From: Thermoleophilaceae bacterium
GTDB lineage: Bacteria; Actinomycetota; Thermoleophilia; Solirubrobacterales; Thermoleophilaceae
Direction: 5' to 3'
Assembly (NCBI GenBank): GCA_013695885.1
Contig: JACCZP010000033.1
Span: 1-10,591 of the forward strand
Length of the DNA stretch: 10,591 bases
Of this stretch, positions 6,621 to 10,591 are shown piece after piece. Position 1 is the stretch's first letter. Each line of letters starts with the position of its first letter. Below the pieces are notes generated by a model. That model worked only from the letters and a program-made list of their open reading frames with translations. It had not been told where the DNA came from and made no database searches. Position numbers and translations under genes: made by a program.

Positions 6621-7259
6621 TCAGGTGCTCTTCAGGTTCAGCTTGTAGTTGAGGCTCCCCTTGTCGTTCTTCTGGGTCACCTGGACGCCGCCCTCCATCT
6701 GTCCGCCCACGATCTCGCACTCGAAGTTGTTGCCCTTGCGGATGGCCACCTTCGGCGGGCAGGACACGCGGCCCTTGATCTTGAGCGGCTTGAGGAGCTT
6801 CTTCTGGATCTCCGTCTCGACGGAGTCGGTCGAGACCACCTGTCCCGGTCCCTTGGCCGGGTTCTTGCTGCCGAAGGGCTTCTCCTTCTTCTCGGGGCGA
6901 TCGGTGACGATGCTCGTGCCCTGCCAGGCGTCCGTCGAGCGCGTGAGGGAGACCTCGTACTTGTTGTCGGTCGCGCTCGAGGTGGCCTCGGCCTCGGCCG
7001 TCTTCGCTTCGGTGAGGTTCCCCTTGAGGACCACCGCGGTCACGTCGATGGCGCTGGCGCTCTCGGAGTCCTCCTCGTCGCTGGTGGTCTCCTCGATGTA
7101 CTCGATCGCGGCCTTCTCCACCGCCTGCTTCTCCTGAGCGGGCGAGGGCTCTGAGCCGCCGCCTCCGCCGGCTTCCTGTCCGCAGGCGGTTGCGGCGAGG
7201 ACCAGGACGAGCGCGACGAACATCGGTCGTCCTGCGTGTAGCGCGGAGCCATGGGGCAT
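6621..7259 (-). CDS. DUF4333 domain-containing lipoprotein
   Basis: The 212-residue protein starts with a lipoprotein signal (hydrophobic stretch FVALVLVLAA, lipobox ATAC, lipidated Cys26) and a GGGGGSEPSP linker, so it is exported and membrane-anchored. The middle (about 41-130) is polar, rich in Glu/Ser/Thr, and not recognised. The C-terminal part (about 140-212) matches the DUF4333 pattern: an amphipathic helix VETEIQKKLL, then SCPPKV, then KGNNFECEI, with Cys167 and Cys181 the conserved pair expected to form a disulfide, followed by beta strands. The ATG at 7259 is chosen because GGAGGAGG (7270-7277 on the minus strand) lies 10 nt upstream. DUF4333 has no established biochemical function that I know of. 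It lies 145 bp downstream of another envelope-anchored protein gene on the same strand. Confidence 0.82.
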   Translation of the reverse strand: MPHGSALHAGRPMFVALVLVLAATACGQEAGGGGGSEPSPAQEKQAVEKAAIEYIEETTSDEEDSESASAIDVTAVVLKGNLTEAKTAEAEATSSATDNKYEVSLTRSTDAWQGTSIVTDRPEKKEKPFGSKNPAKGPGQVVSTDSVETEIQKKLLKPLKIKGRVSCPPKVAIRKGNNFECEIVGGQMEGGVQVTQKNDKGSLNYKLNLKST

Positions 7260-7269
7260 CTCGGGCGGT

Positions 7270-7277
7270 CCTCCTCC
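7270..7277 (-). promoter_or_regulatory. Strong Shine-Dalgarno sequence (GGAGGAGG)
   Basis: GGAGGAGG on the minus strand lies 10 nt before the ATG at 7259 and decides that start over the internal Met13. It contrasts with the apparently leaderless plus-strand genes in the window. Confidence 0.65.
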
Positions 7278-7300
7278 GGCGTGGGAGCGGGGTCGGCGTC

Positions 7301-7306
7301 ACGCTA
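7301..7306 (-). promoter_or_regulatory. Weak candidate -10 box (TAGCGT) for the DUF4333 gene
   Basis: TAGCGT fits TAnnnT and would give a leader of about 35 nt that includes the Shine-Dalgarno sequence. No -35 is apparent, so an independent promoter is only a possibility; read-through from the upstream gene is the alternative. Confidence 0.25.
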
Positions 7307-7404
7307 GCGCCTGGGTCGGGGACTCTCATGGCGGAAACCCGTAGTCCTGGCGAGGGCGTGGCCCCGAGTGAGTGGAGTCGGTGGCCCTGGCCGGGCGGCG
7401 GTCC

Positions 7405-8436
7405 TCAGCGGGCGCCCTTGCGGAGGAGGTCGGGAAGAGGACGGGCCGCAACCGGCTCTGCGATCGGGTGCTCGGCGCCCACCTCGTGGAGGACGAGCGA
7501 GAGGGAGAAACCACCCCCAAGGAGACCGCGAGCCGCCGTGCGCCGGCTGGCCGGGACGCGGAACCGTCCGCGGGCGTGGATCGCGCGCAGGGTGCCGTCC
7601 TCCCGCGCCACCTGGACGTCGGCCGAGGCTCCTCTGAGCGCGAACGCCAGGCCGCGACGCTCGGAGGGGGTCGGAAGCGTCTGGGGCGGCAGCACCAGCG
7701 CCGCACCGGGGACGGCGTCGAGTGCCCCGGTCAGGTCCTCGAGCACGCGGTCGAGGCGCAGGGACGCCTTGAAGCGCTCGGTGGCCGCCCCTGCGGCGAA
7801 GTCCTCGCCCTGGCGGGTGACCTCGTGAAACCAGCGTCGTGGGTGGGGGCCGGTGGCGTCCGGTGGGGTGGCGGGGTCCGGTGGAGCAGGGAAGTCCGGT
7901 GGGGCAGGGACGTCCGGTGGGCCCAGGACGGCCGCGGCGGCCCCGAGAACAGGCCGGCTCGCCTCGTACGTCGCGCCGTCGAGCGCAACCGTGGCCCGCC
8001 CGCGGGCGTTCACCAGCCGAGCGTCGACCGTGCGGCCGGGCGCCTCCACCCGGATCCGCCAGTCGAGCTCCGGAGCCTGTGCGCGCCCTCGAGGGCGGAT
8101 CGGCCCGTCGACCCGCAGCCGCAGCCACCGGCGGCGGGGCGCGCCCGCGTCCTCCTCGTCGGCCCACGCGTCGAGGACGGCGGCCACCCGCGCCGAGCCG
8201 ATCGGCCGTGCGAACGCCTCGTCGAGAGCGCTCCGCGCGTCGCTCTCGGTCCAGACCGCCCAGGACACCGCCGTGACCGTGATCGCCGCCAGGCCGGCGA
8301 GGAGGGCGGCGGCCGCAATAAGAGATCGGTGCCGTCGGAGCGGGCGGCGCGGCTGGGGCGGCGCGACCGGCGGCGGGGGCGGCGCGGAGTCGCTCGCGCG
8401 ACCCCCCGACCGTGACAACCGACCCCCGAATCGCAC
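7405..8436 (-). CDS. Unrecognised single-pass membrane-anchored protein with extracytoplasmic domain
   Basis: I do not recognise the family. With the GTG at 8436 it has 343 residues: a short Arg/Gly/Ser-rich head, a PPPPPVAPPQP proline run, a basic RRPLRRHR segment, and one membrane helix (about 39-62, LIAAAALLAGL onward). A large exterior region follows, with alternating polar/hydrophobic strands. A 6-residue repeat (PPDVPA, PPDFPA, PPDPAT, PPDATG) interrupts it near its middle. After the repeat, FKASLRLDRVLEDLTGAL and the strands RRGLAFALRG, ADVQVAREDG and TLRAIHARGRF loosely recall the beta-sheet lipid-binding folds of LppX/LolA-like envelope proteins; this is a resemblance only. The reading frame extends to a GTG at 8532, and a TTG at 8418 is also possible. 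The drop in third-position GC upstream favours the shorter forms. It is followed by the DUF4333 lipoprotein gene, possibly in one transcript. Confidence 0.6.
   Translation of the reverse strand: MRFGGRLSRSGGRASDSAPPPPPVAPPQPRRPLRRHRSLIAAAALLAGLAAITVTAVSWAVWTESDARSALDEAFARPIGSARVAAVLDAWADEEDAGAPRRRWLRLRVDGPIRPRGRAQAPELDWRIRVEAPGRTVDARLVNARGRATVALDGATYEASRPVLGAAAAVLGPPDVPAPPDFPAPPDPATPPDATGPHPRRWFHEVTRQGEDFAAGAATERFKASLRLDRVLEDLTGALDAVPGAALVLPPQTLPTPSERRGLAFALRGASADVQVAREDGTLRAIHARGRFRVPASRRTAARGLLGGGFSLSLVLHEVGAEHPIAEPVAARPLPDLLRKGAR
7858..7929 (-). repeat. 18-bp tandem repeat, four units, inside the membrane protein gene
   Basis: Four 18-bp units each begin gtccggtgg on the plus strand (at 7858, 7876, 7894, 7912). 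Units two and three differ at only two positions, while units one and four are more diverged. On the coding minus strand they specify four Pro-Pro-Asp-containing hexapeptides. The unit is a multiple of three, so copy changes keep the frame. Confidence 0.85.
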
Positions 8437-8633
8437 CGAACCGCGCACGCTCGCACACAAAGCGGTCTGCGGGAGGCGCTCGGACGCCCGTGAACCGGAA
8501 CTATGGGCGGATGGACACTCGCCGACCTGCACAACCCCTAACGCGTCCTCGCCCCGACGGCGTCCCTGGACTTCTGCACGAGGTACGTGCGGAGGCCCAA
8601 AGACGTCCCGAACGACCCCAGGTGCCAGGGGTT
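8437..8633. other. Intergenic region between divergent genes
   Basis: This 197-bp stretch separates the likely starts of the membrane protein (-) and the DUF559 gene (+). It has more A/T and lower third-position GC in both flanking frames than true coding parts, apart from the section from about 8542 that is described separately. A CATAGT -10-like hexamer on the minus strand (8500-8505) could serve the membrane protein gene, but no -35 matches. No clear plus-strand promoter was found. Confidence 0.45.
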
Positions 8634-8657
8634 ATGCATGTGGAAGGAGGGGGACCG
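8542..8657 (+). other. Coding-like remnant or structured leader upstream of the DUF559 gene
   Basis: Between the stop TAA at 8539-8541 and about 8657, reading frame +1 has nearly all codons ending in G or C. It would encode a Cys-containing peptide with FCTRYVRRPKDVPNDPRC then QGLCMWKEGD, yet it has no ATG or GTG near its beginning. It runs out of coding character once the DUF559 frame takes over and stops soon after 8700. The same DNA can fold as RNA: GCACG-aggta-CGTGC (8576-8590) and CCCC/GGGG arms (8616-8631) just before the ATG at 8634. It uses AGG and one TTA codon, rare for this composition. Whether it is a gene fragment, a small non-canonical-start ORF or an RNA leader is undecided. 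Confidence 0.35.
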
Positions 8658-9551
8658 GACCAGAAGATCGCCCAGATCGCCTCGGGCCAGCGTGGCCTGG
8701 TGACGCGTAACCAGCTGCTCGCCGTGGGCCTCGGCCGCGGGGCGCTGGCGCATCGCATCAGCGCCGGACGGCTGCACCGCGTGCACCGCGGCGTCTACCT
8801 GGTGGGGCATACGGTGCTCCCACCGCTCGCTCGGGAGATGGCGGCCGTCCTGGCGCTGGGGGGCGGTGCGGTTCTCAGCCACCGTTCGGCCGCTCGGTGC
8901 TGGTTGCTGACGCCGGGCTCGGAGGGAGACATCGACGTGACGGTGGCCGGCCGCATCGTCGCGAACCGAAGGGGCGTGCGCGTGCACTGCGTCAGCACTC
9001 TCGACTCGGGCGACACCACCCGGCGGCACGACCTCCCGATCACCACACCCGCCCGCACCCTGCTCGACCTCGCGGACGTGGCCGACGAGCGCGAGCTCGA
9101 GCGCGCCGTCGACGAGGCCTTCGTGCGGCGGCTGGTCGACCGCCGGCGGCTGGTCGCCGTGCTCGCCCGTGCCCCCGGCCGGCACGGGGCGGCTCCTCTC
9201 AAGGCGCTGATCCGCCGGGAGGGAGGTCCGACGCTCACCCGATCCGAGGCCGAGGAGCGCGTGCTGTCCCTCGTGAGGGCGGCACGGCTGCCCGCACCCG
9301 AGGTCAACGTGCGGATCGAGGGCCATGTGGTCGACCTCTACTGGCGCCAAGAGCGACTCGTCGTGGAGATCGACGGCTGGAAGTACCACTCCACGCGCGC
9401 GGCGTTCGAGCGGGATCGCCGACGGGACGCCGACCTCGACGCCGCCGGCCTGCGCGTCATTCGGGTCACCTGGCGCCAGATCGTGGACGAGCGCGAGGCG
9501 CTTGTGGCGCGCCTGGTCCGGGCGCTGATGGTTCGCTCGGCGTCCGGATGA
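8634..9551 (+). CDS. AbiEi-like N-terminal domain plus DUF559 (Vsr/PD-(D/E)xK-type) nuclease-like protein
   Basis: The 305-residue protein combines two modules. Residues about 10-58 are an AbiEi_4-like winged helix (IAQIASGQRGLVTRNQLL, then HRISAGRLHRVHRGVYLVG), as in type IV antitoxins. A middle part (ALLSHRSAA-like segment, ITTPARTLLDLA at 136-147) is the usual continuation. Residues about 203-300 form a DUF559 domain related to very-short-patch-repair endonucleases: Glu207 in SEAEERV, VVDLYW with Asp234, VVEIDGWKYH with Glu245, Asp247 and His252, and RVTWRQI. The putative catalytic acidic residues are intact. I place the start at the ATG at 8634 (a GTG at 8640 is equally possible, with AGGGG 8 nt upstream), because the frame upstream lacks coding-like third positions. 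No AbiEii-type toxin neighbours it, so it is an orphan. Its true role (nuclease, regulator or both) is unproven. Confidence 0.8.
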   Translation: MHVEGGGPDQKIAQIASGQRGLVTRNQLLAVGLGRGALAHRISAGRLHRVHRGVYLVGHTVLPPLAREMAAVLALGGGAVLSHRSAARCWLLTPGSEGDIDVTVAGRIVANRRGVRVHCVSTLDSGDTTRRHDLPITTPARTLLDLADVADERELERAVDEAFVRRLVDRRRLVAVLARAPGRHGAAPLKALIRREGGPTLTRSEAEERVLSLVRAARLPAPEVNVRIEGHVVDLYWRQERLVVEIDGWKYHSTRAAFERDRRRDADLDAAGLRVIRVTWRQIVDEREALVARLVRALMVRSASG

Positions 9552-9642
9552 GCGGTGCGCTCACCACCGTGCTTCGGGACTGCGCACGCCCCGCACGCGG
9601 TCGCCACCGCTCACGTCCCCGCACGCCGCCCGCCCGGTGGGC

Positions 9643-9648
9643 CACACT
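9643..9648 (+). promoter_or_regulatory. Candidate -10 box (CACACT) for a leaderless DUF167 transcript
   Basis: CACACT ends 6 nt before the GTG at 9655, the same spacing as TAGCCT before the GTG at 5572. No Shine-Dalgarno sequence lies between. This supports 9655 over the in-frame GTG at 9637 as the start. The -35 region is weak. Confidence 0.35.
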
Positions 9649-9654
9649 CCCGCC

Positions 9655-9936
9655 GTGCCCGACGCCGAGCTCACCGTCCGCCTCCAACCGCGGGCGAAGC
9701 GCAACGCGATCGAAGGGGAACGCGACGGCGTCCTGCGCGTGAGCGTGGCCGCGGCGCCCGTCGACGGCCAGGCCAACGCGGCGCTGTGCAAGCTGATCGC
9801 GAAGCAGGTGGGGGTTGCGCGTGGGAGGGTCAGCATCGTCCGCGGCGAGCGCTCTCGCGAAAAGACCCTGCGCGTGGAGGGGCTGCCGCCGGCGGAGCTG
9901 CGCCGCGCGCTCGGACTCCACATCCCCGACCGATGA
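9655..9936 (+). CDS. DUF167 family protein (YggU-like)
   Basis: This small cytoplasmic protein of 93 residues matches the DUF167/YggU family in full length. The opening strand LTVRLQPRAKRNAIEG, the central APVDGQANAALCKLIAK (34-50) and the later VSIVRGERSREKTLRVEG segment are the conserved signatures. The biochemical function of the family is not established; structures show a compact alpha/beta fold. A GTG at 9637 would add six residues (MGHTPA), but the family normally starts at the residues encoded from 9655, and a -10-like hexamer sits within the extra codons. It follows the DUF559 gene by 103 bp on the same strand and precedes the VOC fragment by 90 bp. Confidence 0.88.
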   Translation: MPDAELTVRLQPRAKRNAIEGERDGVLRVSVAAAPVDGQANAALCKLIAKQVGVARGRVSIVRGERSREKTLRVEGLPPAELRRALGLHIPDR

Positions 9937-10012
9937 CTTCTCGCCCACCCGCGGGTCTCTAAAGGCCCATCCCCACCGTCCCCCGCGACCTGCCCGGAGC
10001 CCATCACCGAAA

Positions 10013-10018
10013 GAGGAG
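10013..10018 (+). promoter_or_regulatory. Shine-Dalgarno sequence (GAGGAG) of the VOC fragment
   Basis: GAGGAG lies 8 nt before the ATG at 10027 in an A-richer context (aagaggagcgaccacc). A good ribosome site in front of a 45-codon remnant shows that the 5' end of the gene is intact. Confidence 0.6.
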
Positions 10019-10026
10019 CGACCACC

Positions 10027-10164
10027 ATGCGGATGATCTTCGTGAACCTGCCGGTGAGGGACCTCGAGGCGTCGAAGGGCTTCTTCGGCGAGCTCGGCTT
10101 CAGCTTCAACCCCGACTTCTCCGACGACTCGGCCGCGTGCATGGTCGTCGACGAGAACATCTAG
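10027..10164 (+). pseudogene. VOC (glyoxalase/bleomycin-resistance) family gene, N-terminal fragment only
   Basis: The 45 codons encode MRMIFVNLPVRDLEASKGFF, then GELGFSFNPDFSDDSAACMV and VDENI, then TAG. This is the first beta-alpha-beta-beta part of a VOC-superfamily protein, whose members usually have about 130-140 residues. In intact relatives the strand after the last residues continues (typically Tyr-Val-Met-Leu-Leu); here TAG stands in place of that Tyr codon. None of the three forward frames in the 34 bp before the TetR stop continues the family pattern. The start is well supported by ATG and GAGGAG. So the 3' two thirds seem to be deleted or replaced by the junction with the converging regulator gene. 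A metal-binding VOC site cannot form from this fragment alone. An assembly join is an alternative explanation. Confidence 0.72.
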
Positions 10165-10180
10165 CCGTTCTGTCCTCGGC

Positions 10181-10197
10181 CCAGGTCAAGACCCTGG
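10181..10197. terminator. Small imperfect hairpin between VOC fragment and TetR gene
   Basis: ccaggtc-aa-gaccctgg forms a stem with one bulged base in the 34-bp convergent gap. It has no T-run. It could end transcription of both genes or be chance in GC-rich DNA. Confidence 0.3.
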
Positions 10198-10198
10198 T

Positions 10199-10591
10199 TC
10201 AGTCGGGCGCGGACAGCTCTCCGGTGAGATAGCGCTGGAGCGTCGGTCCGAGGGCGTTCGCGAGCGTCTCGTGGTCGGCCGAGGCGAGCGGCTCGACGCG
10301 CAGCACGTGGCGCACCATCGCGAAGCCCAGGATCTGAGAGACCACGAGCGCCGCCCGGAGCTCTGCCTGGGGGTCGTCGAGGGCGTCCGCCATCTGGCCG
10401 AGCACCTCCCGGCCCGCGAACTCGCGGAGCATGGTCGCCGCGTCCTCGTTTCCAGCCGCCGAGCGCACCAGGGCGACCAGCGGCCCGCCGGTCTCGGGGT
10501 CGTCCCATACCGCAGGGACGGTGCGGGCGAGGCGATCCCCGAGGTCCTGGACACCGCCGGCGAGCAGCCCGGCGAGGACGTCGGCGGGGTT
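10199..10591 (-). CDS. TetR/AcrR-family transcriptional regulator, C-terminal part (N-terminus off window)
   Basis: The frame is open to the right edge, so the DNA-binding helix-turn-helix domain is not in the window. The visible 130 residues begin NPADVLAGLLAGG and contain WDDPETGGPLVALVRSA, NEDAATMLREF, EVLGQMADAL, AELRAALVVSQILGFAMVRHV and LEPLASADHETL, ending in PTLQRYLTGEL then SAPD. This is the ligand-binding and dimerisation region of TetR proteins with a TetR_C_16-type C-terminal domain. Family knowledge: such proteins repress nearby genes until a small molecule binds. The target and ligand cannot be inferred, and its only visible neighbour is the converging VOC fragment. The in-frame GTG at 10468 is internal and not the start. 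Confidence 0.85.
   Translation of the reverse strand, partial: NPADVLAGLLAGGVQDLGDRLARTVPAVWDDPETGGPLVALVRSAAGNEDAATMLREFAGREVLGQMADALDDPQAELRAALVVSQILGFAMVRHVLRVEPLASADHETLANALGPTLQRYLTGELSAPD

Noticed and set aside
7320..7347. ggact / agtcc inverted repeat as terminator or insertion-sequence end
   Set aside because: Only five outer base pairs with a poorly pairing interior and no T-run. No matching second end or transposase is seen.
8412..8633. N-terminal extension of the DUF559 gene to an ATG at 8412
   Set aside because: Codons of this frame before 8634 often end in A or T, unlike the body of the gene, and the extra 74 residues fall outside the AbiEi-like domain. The segment is better seen as a leader.
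8538..9389. Minus-strand frame of 283 codons opposite the DUF559 gene
   Set aside because: The plus strand encodes recognisable AbiEi-like and DUF559 motifs throughout. The antisense peptide is compositionally odd and unrecognised.
9947..9956. acccgcgggt, a 10-bp palindrome, as an operator for the TetR protein
   Set aside because: It is too short and too GC-rich to stand out in this composition, and TetR operators are usually longer with partial symmetry. No second copy was noticed.

Overview
This is a high-GC window (roughly 70% or more G+C, with codon third positions almost all G or C). It is gene-dense with short gaps, has GTG starts, and has at least two starts that sit 6 nt behind a -10-like hexamer, as expected for leaderless mRNAs. 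This base composition, together with the families present (O-antigen ligase-like protein with TPRs, DUF4333 lipoprotein, AbiEi-like/DUF559 protein, TetR with a TetR_C_16-like domain), points to a soil-type actinobacterium. The Wzy-like and PQQ-dehydrogenase proteins remind me most of Thermoleophilia (Solirubrobacterales). That placement is inference from protein style, not a search result.

Layout. Positions 1-4261 are the edge of an exopolysaccharide or cell-surface glycan locus. A 5'-truncated O-antigen ligase/polymerase-like membrane protein with a TPR tail (+) converges with a SAM methyltransferase and a polyprenyl glycosylphosphotransferase that starts glycan assembly (both -, probably one transcript). 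Divergent from that transcript are a lipoprotein PQQ-dependent sugar dehydrogenase-like protein (4386-5540, +) and a DsbA-like thioredoxin-fold protein with a single active-site Cys and a possible winged-helix tail (5572-6447, +). A 173-bp convergent gap with GC-rich palindromes separates these from two minus-strand envelope proteins: a DUF4333 lipoprotein (6621-7259) and an unrecognised single-pass membrane protein (7405-8436) carrying an 18-bp tandem repeat.

The right part holds an orphan AbiEi-like/DUF559 nuclease-like gene (8634-9551, +), preceded by an unusual coding-like or RNA-like leader. Next come a DUF167 protein (9655-9936, +), the first 45 codons of a VOC/glyoxalase-family gene that ends abruptly (10027-10164, +), and the C-terminal part of a TetR-family regulator entering from the right edge (10199-10591, -).

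Functionally, the priming transferase, methyltransferase and ligase/polymerase fit one envelope-glycan pathway. The remaining genes look like single-gene units with their own promoters. I saw no CRISPR array, tRNA, rRNA, complete insertion sequence or obvious multi-gene defence system. The most curious spots are the leader at 8534-8657, the decapitated VOC gene at 10027-10164, and the DsbA-like protein with its C-terminal extension.
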